A DNA stretch of 64,000 nt from Aquitalea denitrificans. Lineage in GTDB: Bacteria > Pseudomonadota > Gammaproteobacteria > Burkholderiales > Chromobacteriaceae. Shown piece by piece: positions 20,788-31,960 of the stretch; positions within the stretch are counted from its first letter, which is position 1; each line of letters opens with the position of its first letter. The notes below the pieces were generated by a model. It did not search any database, was not told where the DNA came from, and worked only from the letters and a program-made list of their open reading frames with translations. The stretch covers positions 3,844,001 to 3,908,000 of the forward strand of contig NZ_CP047241.1 in assembly GCF_009856625.1 (NCBI RefSeq), read 5' to 3'. The translations under genes and the position numbers were made by a program.

Positions 20788-21270
20788 ATGTTTTATCGTC
20801 TGCTCGCCCTGGCAGCCTGTGGCAGCCTGCTGGCCGCCTGCACTACCGTCCCTACTCAAACTTCATCCTCCAGGCCAAAACCGTTGCCTGTTCCCCTGCC
20901 GTCACAGGCCAATGCCGACTGGGAAAACCTGGGCGTATCACCCAATGGCAACATCCTGAACGAACTGGACAAGCTGTCGATCAAGCCGCAAGGCAGTGTT
21001 GTGACCTTTCGCGATCGCAAGACCATCTTCAATGTGAAGAAAGAAAACTTCCTGTCCACTCCACGGCACAAAATTTCCATCAACAGCTGGCTGATCGACT
21101 GCTCTGCGCGCACTTTCCGCCTGACCAGCATGGTGTTGTTTGACGAAAATGGTCGCCAGATCGCCAGTTACACTTACAATGACAGCCAGATAAAAGCGAT
21201 GCCGGTCACCCAGAACTCGGCCAGCTATCAGCAGATGCAATACGTGTGCAAGGGCCTGGCCGGCTTCTGA
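20788..21270 (+). CDS. Small outer-membrane or periplasmic lipoprotein, surface-adhesin-E-like
   Basis: A 160-aa protein with a clear lipoprotein signal: MFYRLLALAACGSLLAAC, with lipobox LAAC and lipidated Cys18. A Pro/Ser-rich linker (TQTSSSRPKPLPVPLPSQ) leads to a small domain with paired cysteines: DCSARTFRLTSMVLFDENGRQIASY and, at the end, QYVCKGLAGF. The pattern of a DC-x-x-R-x-x-R strand, a D-x-x-G-x-x-I turn and a C-terminal YVC resembles the adhesin-E/CNP1 group of small periplasmic proteins, but this is a fold guess. Start ATG 20788 has GGAG 8 bp upstream; earlier in-frame codons to 20593 do not look coding. It lies 122 bp before the ParA gene. Confidence 0.78.
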   Translation: MFYRLLALAACGSLLAACTTVPTQTSSSRPKPLPVPLPSQANADWENLGVSPNGNILNELDKLSIKPQGSVVTFRDRKTIFNVKKENFLSTPRHKISINSWLIDCSARTFRLTSMVLFDENGRQIASYTYNDSQIKAMPVTQNSASYQQMQYVCKGLAGF

Positions 21271-21392
21271 TATATTCGGATGCCACTCCGGTATATCAGC
21301 CTTGCCAGGCTTTAACGTCGCCAACCGTTGCACACAACAGCCAGCCAGCTCCATCCACCAGCATGTATATAGTGTCGCCAAAGGGAGATTCC

Positions 21393-22166
21393 ATGCACGC
21401 CATCCGCCGTGTGGTGTTCAATCAGAAAGGTGGGGTAGGCAAGTCCACTATTACTACCAATCTGGCTGCCGTGGCCGCCCGTCAGGGTAAGAAGGTGCTG
21501 CTGATTGACCTGGATGCCCAGGGCAATGCCAGCCACTACCTGACCGGTGCGACGACGCATGCTGCGGAAAAATCCGCCGCTGGCTTTTTTGGCCAGATGC
21601 TGAATATCAGCATGTACAGCAAGGAGCTGCCGGACTTTGTCAGCAACACGCCCTTTGATGCGCTGCAGCTGCTGGCATCACATCCGGAACTGAGCGAGCT
21701 GATGGTGAAGCTGGAAAGCCGCTACAAGATGTTCAAGCTGAAAGAGGCGCTGGACCAGGTGGCTGGGGAGTTTGACGAAATCTGGATCGACACCCCGCCT
21801 GCGCTCAACTTCTTTACCCGCTCGGCCCTGATCGCAGCTGACCGCTGCCTGATTCCGTTTGATTGCGATGCGTTTTCGCGCCAGGCCTTGTACAACCTGC
21901 TCTCCAGCGTGGAAGAGATCCGTGCCGATCATAATCCTGCACTGCAGGTAGAAGGCATCGTGGTCAACCAGTTTCAGCCGCGTGCCAGCCTGCCAGTGCG
22001 ACTGGTGGCCGAATTGCGCGCCGAAGGCCTGCCCGTACTGGATCCGCCGCTGTCTGCGTCGGTAAAGATTCGCGAATCGCACGATGTGGCAAAGCCGATG
22101 ATTTATCTGGACCCCAAACACAAGCTATCGCTTGAGTTTACTGCCCTGTACCACACGCTGGCCTGA
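21393..22166 (+). CDS. Orphan ParA-family ATPase
   Basis: A 257-aa MinD/ParA ATPase with deviant Walker A FNQKGGVGKSTITTNLA (residues about 8-24), the DLDAQGNAS switch I region (about 40-48) and IDTPPALNFFTRSAL as Walker B (about 130). No N-terminal DNA-binding extension, so it is of the short type. No parB lies next to it, arguing against chromosome or plasmid partition. Start ATG 21393 is preceded by AAGGGAGA. The sensor kinase gene begins 15 bp downstream, so it is in one operon with the two-component system. Orphan ParAs position chemoreceptor arrays, pili, flagella or other cargo; the cargo here is not evident. Confidence 0.9.
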   Translation: MHAIRRVVFNQKGGVGKSTITTNLAAVAARQGKKVLLIDLDAQGNASHYLTGATTHAAEKSAAGFFGQMLNISMYSKELPDFVSNTPFDALQLLASHPELSELMVKLESRYKMFKLKEALDQVAGEFDEIWIDTPPALNFFTRSALIAADRCLIPFDCDAFSRQALYNLLSSVEEIRADHNPALQVEGIVVNQFQPRASLPVRLVAELRAEGLPVLDPPLSASVKIRESHDVAKPMIYLDPKHKLSLEFTALYHTLA

Positions 22167-22181
22167 TGCCGGCAGGAAATC

Positions 22182-24768
<2,587 letters not shown>

Positions 24769-24794
<26 letters not shown>

Positions 24795-25662
24795 CGACGA
24801 GCCATTCAATCTGGAGCTGATGACCGAGCTGCTGGAAACTGCAGGCTATGAAACCGTGTGCGCCGACAATGGCGAACAAGCCTGGCAGATCCTGCAAGAA
24901 CAAGGCAGCACGCTGTCCATGGTGCTGCTCGACAAGATGATGCCCGGCCTGAATGGCTTTGATGTGCTCAAGCGCATCAAGAGCACGCAAGAGCTCAACT
25001 TCCTGCCCGTCATCCTGCAAACTGCCATCGGCTCCCCTTCCAGCGTGCAGCAAGGCATGGAGGCGGGTGCTTTTTACTATCTGACCAAGCCCTTCTCGCG
25101 CGATATGCTGCTGGCGGTGGTCAAGGCAGCCCAAAGCCACTGGGACCGGCACCAGGCATTTCGAGAACTGGCCAAGCAGCACCTGGATGCGCTGTCCCAG
25201 TTGCAGCAGGCTGAATTCCGCCTGCGCACCCTGAAAGAAGCCCAGACCGTCACCGCCTTGCTGGCACGCACTTGCACCCAACCGGAAAAAGTGGCGACCG
25301 GCCTGTTCGAGCTGATGGTCAATGCCATCGAACACGGCAACCTGGGCATCAGCTACGCCGAAAAAACCAGGCTGCAATCCGAAGGCGGCTGGGAAGAAGA
25401 ACTGGAACGCCGCCAGCACGATCCGGTACTGGGACAACGCGAAGTCAGCATTTTCTTTTTCCGCGACGCCAGTTGCTACCGCTTTACCATCCAGGACATG
25501 GGGGATGGCTTTGATTGGCAGAACTATCAGGACTGTCCGTCGGCCTCGCTGCTGGCCAGCCATGGCCGCGGCATCCTGATTGCGCGCAAGCTGTCCTTCG
25601 ACAATGTTGAATACCAAGGCAATGGCAACCGGGTTGTCGCCAGCGTGCTGCATACGCCTTAA
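24769..25662 (+). CDS. Response regulator with a GHKL/anti-sigma-type ATPase output domain
   Basis: A 297-aa protein. Residues 1-120 are a receiver: acidic pocket in LLVDDE, phospho-Asp55 in LLDKMMPGLNGFDVL, Lys107 in YYLTKPF. A helical linker (about 125-165) leads to an HATPase_c domain related to RsbW/SpoIIAB: ARTCTQPEKVATGLFELMVNAIEHGNLGISY holds the N-box, DMGDGFDW the G1 box, and ASHGRGILIARKL the G2-like glycine motif. Output is thus likely protein-protein or serine-kinase signalling, not DNA binding. ATG 24769 follows GAGGAAG and lies within the kinase gene, giving translational coupling. No STAS antagonist or sigma factor is adjacent. Its stop overlaps the stop of the convergent comEC by 3 bp. 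Confidence 0.92.
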
Positions 25663-27950
25663 TTGGCCGCCACCCCGCAGTTGCCAGGGCTGCGCCAGTA
25701 GCGCGCAGCTTGAATCCGGTAGCACTCAAACGACAGCTCCGTCCCCATGTCAACGCTGATCAAGCCGTCCGCATCGGTACGCAGCACCCCACCTTGTGCC
25801 TGCAAGGCCTCCAGCACCCGTGGCTGCGGATGACGGTAGCGGTTGAGAAAGCCCACGCTCAGCACTGACCATTGTGGCGCCACCGTCTCCAGCCACTCCG
25901 GCGCGGTGGAGGTCCGGCTACCGTGATGCCCCACCACCAGCACCGTGCTGCGTAATTGCCCGCCATAATCCGCCACCAGCTGCTGCTCCACCGCCCGTGG
26001 CGCATCGCCACTGATCAGGATGGCATGCCGCCAGCTGGCCACCCGCAACACACAGCTGTGGCTGTTGTCATCAGGCAACTGCGCGCCGGCTGGCGGCCAT
26101 AGCACATCAAAGCGCACCCCATCCCACACCCAGCTCTGCCCTCGCTGGCAGATCTCCCCCGTCAAACCATATTGCTCCAGCGTGGCCGCCTGGCCCGCCA
26201 ACACGCGCCGCAGCGGTATGGCTGCGGCAATATCAGCCGTGGCAGCATCGTGATCCTTGTCATTGTGCGACAACAGCAGCACATCCAGCTGACGGATGCC
26301 AAAACCACGCAATTGCGGCAATACCCAGCGCTCGCCACCTGCGGCACCGGTATCGAACAGCAAGGCATGCTGATGAGTCTGGATCAGCACGGCCAAGCCT
26401 TGGCCGACATCCAGCAAGCGGATGCGTGCGGTACCAGGCTCTGGTGCTGCGGGCTGGTAGAACAATACCGGCAGCAGCAGACTGCCGCCCAACCAGCGCC
26501 CCGGCATGCCACCAGGCGCCAGCAGCCAGACGCTGCCTATCCCGCCCAGCAACAACAAAGGCCATGGCAGTGCGGCAGCCTGCCACACCGGCAACTGCGC
26601 CAGCCAGTCCACTCCACGGTAAAACCACTCCGCCAGCCAGCCGGCCAGTTGCAAGGGCAGATCCCAGGGCAACGCCACCGCCAACAGGCTGGCCGGAGTC
26701 AGCAACACGGAAACAAAGGGAATGCCCAGGGCGTTGGCCAGCGGCGACACCAGCAGGAAACTGCCGAACATGGCGAGCAGCGGCAACAGGGAAGCCACGG
26801 TAGCCGCCCATTGCCCCATCAATGCCTGCTGCACTTTCCCGGCAGGACGCCGTCGTCCCAGTGAAGACAGCATCAGTGCGGCCACCAGGCCAAACGACAG
26901 CCACAGACCGGGTGCCAGCACTGCAAAAGGATCGATCAGCAATACAATGGCCAAGGCCAGCCACCAGATATGTAGCCCGCTCCAGGTGCGCCGCCATAGC
27001 AGCATCAGTGCCACGCAGCACAGCATGTAGAGCGTTCGCTGGGTGGGCACGGAAAAGCCGGCCAGCACCGCATACGCAGCAGCAGCCATCACGCCGGACA
27101 GCACAATCAGAATGCGCGGGTGCAAATAGCTGACCGGCCAGCGTCGCAGCAGCCAGGCCACGATTGCCGCTGCCATCCCCGCCACCATGGTGATATGCAA
27201 GCCTGAAATAGAAACCACGTGGGTCAGGCCGGTACGAGCCAGGCTCTGCCATTCCTCTCGCGCAATCTGCTGTTGGGCACCCACGGTCAAGCCAGCCACT
27301 AGTCCGGCAGCACGCTGTTGCCCCAGCACGGTTTCGATACGCAATACCAGCCTCTCACGCAAGCGATCCACCACTGCCAGGACATCATTGGCCTCACCCA
27401 GCCGCTGCGCTCCGGGCTGCACCGTGCCGGTGGCCAGAATGCCCTCTGACCAATACCACTGCTCCGCATCAAAACCATGGGGATTGGCGGTGGACTGTAA
27501 TGGCCGAAAACGCGCCGTCAGCCTCCAACGCTCACCGGCATGCCAGGCCATATCACTGGTAGCCTCGCCCTTGCGGGCAAAAACAGACAGCTGCACCCGC
27601 TCCGGCAGTTGTGCGCCCGACGTCAGCACCTGTTCTACCTCAAACTGCATGCGCACCCCATACGTGCCGGATACCGGCAAACCACGCACCACGCCTTGCA
27701 AGGCCAGTGGCTTTTGCCATAGCGACGCGGGCAACGCTTGTGCCAGCCGCCATTGTGCACGGGCGTCGGCATAGCCAAGCCCAAGCAAGAAGGCCAACAG
27801 CATACCGGCCAGCCATGCCGGACGCGCTGGGGCAAGCCGCGACACCAGCAACAGCAGCAGGCACAGACCGGCAAGATTCCACAGGGAGGGCAACACGGGC
27901 AAAAAGGCACAGCAAACAATGCCGGCCACAAACAGTGCAAGTTTCAGCAT
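25659..27950 (-). CDS. comEC: DNA internalization-related competence protein ComEC/Rec2
   Basis: Inner-membrane channel for uptake of single-stranded DNA during transformation. The 763-aa protein has N-terminal helices (1-60), a soluble OB-like region (about 70-190), the competence domain with many helices (about 205-490; VAGLTVGAQQQIAREEWQSLARTGLTHVVSISGLHITMVAG is the family signature), and a C-terminal metallo-beta-lactamase domain (about 515-763) with the SHNDKDHD metal motif, SGDAPRAVEQQL and VVGHHGSRTS. Start ATG 27950 (MLKLALFVAG) follows AAGGAACAC; the longer frame to 28340 is antisense to rsmJ. The organism is therefore probably naturally competent or was. It stands alone, convergent to the response regulator and divergent from rsmJ. 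Confidence 0.94.
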   Translation of the reverse strand: MLKLALFVAGIVCCAFLPVLPSLWNLAGLCLLLLLVSRLAPARPAWLAGMLLAFLLGLGYADARAQWRLAQALPASLWQKPLALQGVVRGLPVSGTYGVRMQFEVEQVLTSGAQLPERVQLSVFARKGEATSDMAWHAGERWRLTARFRPLQSTANPHGFDAEQWYWSEGILATGTVQPGAQRLGEANDVLAVVDRLRERLVLRIETVLGQQRAAGLVAGLTVGAQQQIAREEWQSLARTGLTHVVSISGLHITMVAGMAAAIVAWLLRRWPVSYLHPRILIVLSGVMAAAAYAVLAGFSVPTQRTLYMLCCVALMLLWRRTWSGLHIWWLALAIVLLIDPFAVLAPGLWLSFGLVAALMLSSLGRRRPAGKVQQALMGQWAATVASLLPLLAMFGSFLLVSPLANALGIPFVSVLLTPASLLAVALPWDLPLQLAGWLAEWFYRGVDWLAQLPVWQAAALPWPLLLLGGIGSVWLLAPGGMPGRWLGGSLLLPVLFYQPAAPEPGTARIRLLDVGQGLAVLIQTHQHALLFDTGAAGGERWVLPQLRGFGIRQLDVLLLSHNDKDHDAATADIAAAIPLRRVLAGQAATLEQYGLTGEICQRGQSWVWDGVRFDVLWPPAGAQLPDDNSHSCVLRVASWRHAILISGDAPRAVEQQLVADYGGQLRSTVLVVGHHGSRTSTAPEWLETVAPQWSVLSVGFLNRYRHPQPRVLEALQAQGGVLRTDADGLISVDMGTELSFECYRIQAARYWRSPGNCGVAAN

Positions 27951-27984
27951 GTGTTCCTTATGCCCGCAGCTGCTGCGCACGACA

Positions 27985-28012
27985 ATGTCGACAGGGACAG
28001 GCGGCTTGCCGC
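27985..28012 (-). promoter_or_regulatory. Leader motif shared by comEC and the MCP gene (copy 1)
   Basis: On the minus strand a hairpin GCGGC-AA-GCCGC is followed one base later by TGTCCCTGTCGACAT, ending 35 bp before the comEC start. The same 15-mer follows a different hairpin of the same shape at 40648-40674, also just before a minus-strand gene. Function is unknown; it may be coincidence. Confidence 0.3.
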
Positions 28013-28058
28013 ACTGCCATACATCCCGTATCGTGCCGGCATGATTCAAGGAAGCCCC

Positions 28059-28847
28059 ATGACACCCACTGCGCTGTTCTGCGCTGAAAGCGCCCGCCAC
28101 GACCAGGCAGCCCTGCTCGCCAGCCGCTTTGCCCTCCCCCTGCTCACTCGCCGTCCGGAAGAGGGCTACTGGCTGGAGCTGGGTGCAGAGCGGCTGGAGC
28201 TGGTCACTACCGGCAAGCACGGCGCGGTGTATGCCGAATTTGTTGAAGGCGCGGCGCGCCACCGCCGCGAACAGGGTGGTGGCCGTGGCCAGCCCGTTGC
28301 CAAGGCCGTCGGCCTGAAGGGTGCCAAAGACCTGCCCCACATTGTCGATGCCACCGCAGGCCTTGGCCGCGACAGTTTTGTGCTGGCCAGCCAGGGCTGC
28401 CAGGTGACCATGGTGGAGCGCTCGCCTGTGGCTGCCGCCCTGCTGTTTGATGCACTGGAACGCGCCGCGCGCGCGCCGGAGACCGCCGACATCGCATCCC
28501 GCATGCAGCTAGTGCACGCCAATTCAGCCGACTGGCTGGCACAGCTTGGCGACAATGAGCGACCAGATGTGGTGTTTGTCGATCCGATGTTTCCAGATAC
28601 CGACAAGAAAAGCGCGGCGGCCAAGAAGGACATGCAGGCCTTCCAGCATGTGATTGGCGATGACATGGACAGCGCCCGCCTGCTGGACGCCGCCATTGCC
28701 GCCGCCAGGGTGCGCGTGGTGGTGAAGCGGCCACGCCTGGGCTCCCCCATCGAGGGCGTCAAGCCATCGGCAGTACTGGATGGCAAGTCCACCCGTTTCG
28801 ACCTTTACATCATCAAGGCCCTGCGCCCGGAACACAGTCAGCCCTGA
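28059..28847 (+). CDS. rsmJ: 16S rRNA (guanine-1516-N2)-methyltransferase
   Basis: RsmJ (YhiQ) uses S-adenosylmethionine to methylate G1516 of 16S rRNA. The 262-aa protein shows the class-I fold: VDATAGLGRDSFVLASQGCQVTMVERSPVAAALL is motif I and II, and VFVDPMFPDTDKKSAAAKKDMQAF is the family-specific DPMFP catalytic loop; VVVKRPRLGSPIEGVKPS comes near the end. Start ATG 28059 (MTPTALFCAES) has AAGGAAGC upstream; an in-frame ATG at 28041 is possible. It is divergent from comEC with 108 bp between. Confidence 0.93.
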   Translation: MTPTALFCAESARHDQAALLASRFALPLLTRRPEEGYWLELGAERLELVTTGKHGAVYAEFVEGAARHRREQGGGRGQPVAKAVGLKGAKDLPHIVDATAGLGRDSFVLASQGCQVTMVERSPVAAALLFDALERAARAPETADIASRMQLVHANSADWLAQLGDNERPDVVFVDPMFPDTDKKSAAAKKDMQAFQHVIGDDMDSARLLDAAIAAARVRVVVKRPRLGSPIEGVKPSAVLDGKSTRFDLYIIKALRPEHSQP

Positions 28848-28943
28848 AGCGGGGAGCTGGCTGGCGCAAACCGGCTTGCCACACCGTCATCCCCGGCCTA
28901 GCCTGACTATACGGCCAGCAAAAAATCGACTAGAAAGCACGCC

Positions 28944-29693
28944 ATGAGCATCACCTTTGCCGACCTGCTGCAACAGTACTGGTCGGCACAAAAATGGGAA
29001 GTCAACCTGCTGATTACCTGCAATCTGCTGGGCGGCCTGCTGCTGGGCTGTCTGGTGGGTTATGAGCGCTGGTCCAATGGTCGTGCCGCCGGCATGCGGA
29101 CTTACGGCTTGGTATCGATGGCCTCAGCCGGCGTCATCAGCATGGTGGGGTACTCCGGCTTCTGGTATGGCGGCATCCACGCCGACATCATGCACGGCGA
29201 CATGACGCGCGTGGCACAGGGTGTACTGACCGGCGTGGGTTTTCTCGGGGCCGGCATGATCATGAAGGAAGGCATGTCCATCAGCGGCCTGACCTCGGCG
29301 GCCTCGGTATGGATGTCCTCGGTCATTGGCATTCTGGTGGGCGTGGGCTTTTATTTGTCAGCCATTTCGGTGACCTTGCTATGCGTCATTTGCATGCGCT
29401 TGCTCAACTGGATGGAAAACCGGCTGCCACGCCGCTTCAGCCTTTATGTCAATCTGACGGTCCTGCGCGAACATCAATGGACGGTGGAAAAACTGTGCGA
29501 CAACCTGCGCACTCTCGGCGTGATCGTGCATGAAGACAGCATTGCCCTGAAGGTGGATGCCCAGACCAGCGACTGGGGCTTCATGGTATCGGCCATCAAC
29601 AAGCACCATCTGATCAACGTGGTGGACCTGTCACGCGCCATCATGCAGCTGGAAGAAATCGAAAGTTTCAGCGTACAGCCGGCACGCAACTGA
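28944..29693 (+). CDS. MgtC/SapB family inner-membrane protein
   Basis: A 249-aa protein. The N-terminal 150 residues form the MgtC membrane domain with about five helices: LLGGLLLGCLVGYERW with its conserved GxExR-like motif, GMRTYGLVSMASAGVISM, GVGFLGAGMIMKEGMSISGLTSAASVWMSSVIGILVGVGFY. The C-terminal about 80 residues form a soluble ACT-like domain. MgtC proteins are linked to growth in low magnesium and to survival in macrophages, acting on the F-ATP synthase and phosphate uptake rather than as Mg transporters. No magnesium riboswitch is recognisable in the 96-bp upstream gap. The stop faces the stop of the convergent DUF2325 gene 4 bp away. Confidence 0.92.
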   Translation: MSITFADLLQQYWSAQKWEVNLLITCNLLGGLLLGCLVGYERWSNGRAAGMRTYGLVSMASAGVISMVGYSGFWYGGIHADIMHGDMTRVAQGVLTGVGFLGAGMIMKEGMSISGLTSAASVWMSSVIGILVGVGFYLSAISVTLLCVICMRLLNWMENRLPRRFSLYVNLTVLREHQWTVEKLCDNLRTLGVIVHEDSIALKVDAQTSDWGFMVSAINKHHLINVVDLSRAIMQLEEIESFSVQPARN

Positions 29694-29697
29694 GTCG

Positions 29698-29991
29698 TCA
29701 GGCCGGCTGCCAGCCATCGTGGCGCAAACGCTCAGCCACCGCGGTAGCGGAACGGCGGCAGGCCAGCACCGGAATGCCGTGGGCAGCCGCCGTATCGCGA
29801 TAATGCCGCATGGCATTATGACCAAGAAAATCGGTAAGCAGGATCAGCATCTGGGTGTTCTTGGGCAGCGGCAACTTGCGCTGGTGCAGGGTATTACGAC
29901 CGGTTATGTGGCGGGCAATACGGATATCATACAGCGCCAGCACATCGGGAATCTGTCCCAGGCTGTCGCCGCCAATCAGCAAGGCATCCAT
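29698..29991 (-). CDS. DUF2325 domain protein
   Basis: A 97-aa protein matching DUF2325: ALLIGGDSLGQIPDVLALYDIRIARHITGR at the start, then LPKNTQMLILLTDFLGHNAMRHYRDTAAAHGIPVLACRRSATAV. The pattern of a GGD-type loop, a conserved HxxGR and a TDFLGHNA segment is typical. The family function is unknown. GAGGAG lies 8 bp before ATG 29991 and only 2 bp before ATG 29997, so the former is the preferred start. It stands alone between mgtC (convergent) and slyX (divergent). Confidence 0.82.
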   Translation of the reverse strand: MDALLIGGDSLGQIPDVLALYDIRIARHITGRNTLHQRKLPLPKNTQMLILLTDFLGHNAMRHYRDTAAAHGIPVLACRRSATAVAERLRHDGWQPA

Positions 29992-30151
29992 GTCCATTCT
30001 CCTCAAATGCCGCACTGCGGCAGGGCGATGGAACCATCGTAGCCGGGCTGTTTAATTCCAGATAATAATAAAAACTGGAATTCTTATTCCTCACTAACAC
30101 AAAACATGTTCAGGCACATCGCCGCCATGCCAAGCAAGGTAGAATGCACTG

Positions 30152-30367
30152 ATGAATACCGAAGACCGCCTGAATGAACTGGAAGTGAAAATCGCCTTCC
30201 AGGACGACCTGCTCGACAGCCTCAACAGCACCATTGCCCGCCAGCAACAGCAAATCGACTTGCTGCAACAGCAACTGCGCCTGGTGTATCAGCAATTCAA
30301 GGCCGCCCAGCCCGATAGCGGCAACAGCGGCGGCTCCCTGCGCGACGAAATACCGCCGCATTACTGA
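30152..30367 (+). CDS. slyX: SlyX family protein
   Basis: A 71-aa coiled-coil protein: MNTEDRLNELEVKIAFQDDLLDSLN then a Q-rich helix QQQQIDLLQQQLRLVYQQF and the C-terminal PPHY that typifies SlyX. Its biochemical role is not established. It stops 4 bp from the stop of the convergent GNAT gene. Confidence 0.9.
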   Translation: MNTEDRLNELEVKIAFQDDLLDSLNSTIARQQQQIDLLQQQLRLVYQQFKAAQPDSGNSGGSLRDEIPPHY

Positions 30368-30371
30368 TCCA

Positions 30372-30950
30372 TCAGTTCTTTTTGCGCTTGCGCGACACCA
30401 CGGCTTCAATGTTCTTGCGCGCAATCAACGGGGCCGATGCCGTCAGCGGTTTGTCGACATCCGGCGCTTGCAGCCATTTGTGCATGATCAGGCAATCCAC
30501 CAAGCCCAGGCTAGGGTGCCGGTAAGCACCCGGCACCCGGCCTACCTCGGCAAAACCCAGCTTCTTCCACAAGGCGACCGCCACGGCATTACTGGCCACC
30601 ACTGCATTGAACTGCATGGCGAGAAAGCCCAGTGCGCGTCCGCGCTGCTGCGAATGCGCACACAGGGCAGCCGCCACGCCCTTGCCACGCGCAGCCGGGG
30701 CCACCATATAGCCGCAATTGCACACATGGCCACCCGGCCCGGCTGCATTCGGCTTGATGAAGTAACTGCCCAGCAGCACGCCATGCTCTTCGGCCAGCCA
30801 TGTTTCCTGTGGCAGCTCATGCCATAGTGCCCGCGCTTGCGCCTCGCTCAGTTGCGGGTCATAGGCATAGCTTTCCTGCGCCTGGATGATGGCCTGAAAT
30901 GTTGGCCAGAACGCGGCAAAGTCTTCCGCCAGCATGGGCCGGATATTCAT
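30372..30950 (-). CDS. GNAT-family N-acetyltransferase
   Basis: A 192-aa acetyltransferase of the Acetyltransf_1 type: MNIRPMLAEDFAAFWPTFQAI, then PGGHVCNCGYMVAPAARGKGVAAALCAHSQQRG, whose R-G-x-G-x-A loop binds the acetyl-CoA pyrophosphate, and ASNAVAVALWKKLGFAEVGRVPGAYRH at the C-terminal end. A lysine/arginine-rich tail (VVSRKRKKN) follows. Substrate unknown. ATG 30950 follows GGAGGAAAAC and overlaps the stop of the upstream EamA gene by 4 bp (ATGA), so the two are co-translated; the pair may serve export plus modification of a shared metabolite, which is inference. Confidence 0.88.
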   Translation of the reverse strand: MNIRPMLAEDFAAFWPTFQAIIQAQESYAYDPQLSEAQARALWHELPQETWLAEEHGVLLGSYFIKPNAAGPGGHVCNCGYMVAPAARGKGVAAALCAHSQQRGRALGFLAMQFNAVVASNAVAVALWKKLGFAEVGRVPGAYRHPSLGLVDCLIMHKWLQAPDVDKPLTASAPLIARKNIEAVVSRKRKKN

Positions 30951-31849
30951 GTTTTCCTCCTGACAGCCATTGGCTGCGTCATATTGCCGGACAGCAGGCT
31001 GGCGCCACCAATCAAGGCTGCGCCCAGCCATTCCTGCAAGCTCATTGCTTCGCCGGCCAGCAGGTAGGCCGAGATGGCGGCAAATACCAGCTCCAACAGC
31101 ATCAGCGTCATGGTCTGGCTTGCCGGCAGCAGGCTGACGCCATGCTGGGAAATGATGCTGGTAGCCAGCAAGGTCATACCCAGCAAGGCCAGCAGCAGCG
31201 CGGCAGCCAACGAAACATCCAGCAAGCTGCCCAGTTGCTGGCGCGCACCCAATGCCACCAGCCCCATCAGCGCCACGCCCACCCAGATGGTGGCAGACTT
31301 GACCGGCACCGGCAGATCCCGCGCCCGTTTGCTCAATACATTGCCCAGGGCAAAGCTGATACCGCCGGACAGCGCCAGCCATTCATAGCGCTGGCTGAGC
31401 AGCGCAGCGCCATCCAGCAGGCCGGGACGATACAGGATGATCATGCAACCGGCCAGCGACAGCGCCACCACCAGCCAGCCACTGCGCGTCAGCCGCTCAT
31501 GCAGCAGCAAACGTGAAAAAAAGGCCGTCCACAGCGGTGACAGGTAAAACAGCAGCAATACCCGCATCACCATGCCCTCGGACACCGCCCAGGTGTAGCT
31601 GAAATTGCACCAGCCAAACAGCAGGGCCAGCAGCGGCAGTACCGGGTGCCAGCGCAGTTGGCGACGGTAGACATCAAAGAACAACATGCCGCCCAGTAAC
31701 GCTGCCAGCAGGTAGACCAGCAATGAGGTATGCGCGGTGCTGATACCCTGCTGGCTGAGCACGCGGAACGGGTACCACATCAGCCCCCACACCAGCGCTG
31801 TGGTAACGACGGCAACAATGGCAAGAAGCTTTTGTTTTACAAGAGGCAT
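30947..31849 (-). CDS. EamA/DMT-superfamily transporter
   Basis: A 300-aa membrane protein with ten predicted helices in two EamA repeats: the first runs from VAVVTTALVWGLMWYPFRVLSQQG to about 135, the second starts at WLALSGGISFALGNVLSKRA and ends in LQEWLGAALIGGASLLSG. These are drug/metabolite exporters, often for amino acids; the substrate cannot be predicted. ATG 31849 is preferred over the adjoining GTG 31852. It is co-translated with the GNAT gene downstream and divergent from dapC. Confidence 0.9.
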   Translation of the reverse strand: MPLVKQKLLAIVAVVTTALVWGLMWYPFRVLSQQGISTAHTSLLVYLLAALLGGMLFFDVYRRQLRWHPVLPLLALLFGWCNFSYTWAVSEGMVMRVLLLFYLSPLWTAFFSRLLLHERLTRSGWLVVALSLAGCMIILYRPGLLDGAALLSQRYEWLALSGGISFALGNVLSKRARDLPVPVKSATIWVGVALMGLVALGARQQLGSLLDVSLAAALLLALLGMTLLATSIISQHGVSLLPASQTMTLMLLELVFAAISAYLLAGEAMSLQEWLGAALIGGASLLSGNMTQPMAVRRKT

Positions 31850-31960
31850 CACGATTTCTTAAGATGGGCGATTCTGCGGCACTGCACTACAGTCCGCCAA
31901 ACCGGATCAGCGGCGGCCAGCATAACCGGCCAGCCCCCACTGCAACAGAGAGAACCAAGC

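Noticed and set aside
26260..27252. Minus-strand 330-codon frame inside comEC
   Set aside because: Different frame of comEC without motifs; comEC continues uninterrupted through it.
28848..28943. Magnesium riboswitch or attenuator before the mgtC-family gene
   Set aside because: The gap is only 96 bp and shows no hairpin pair or short leader ORF of the known type.
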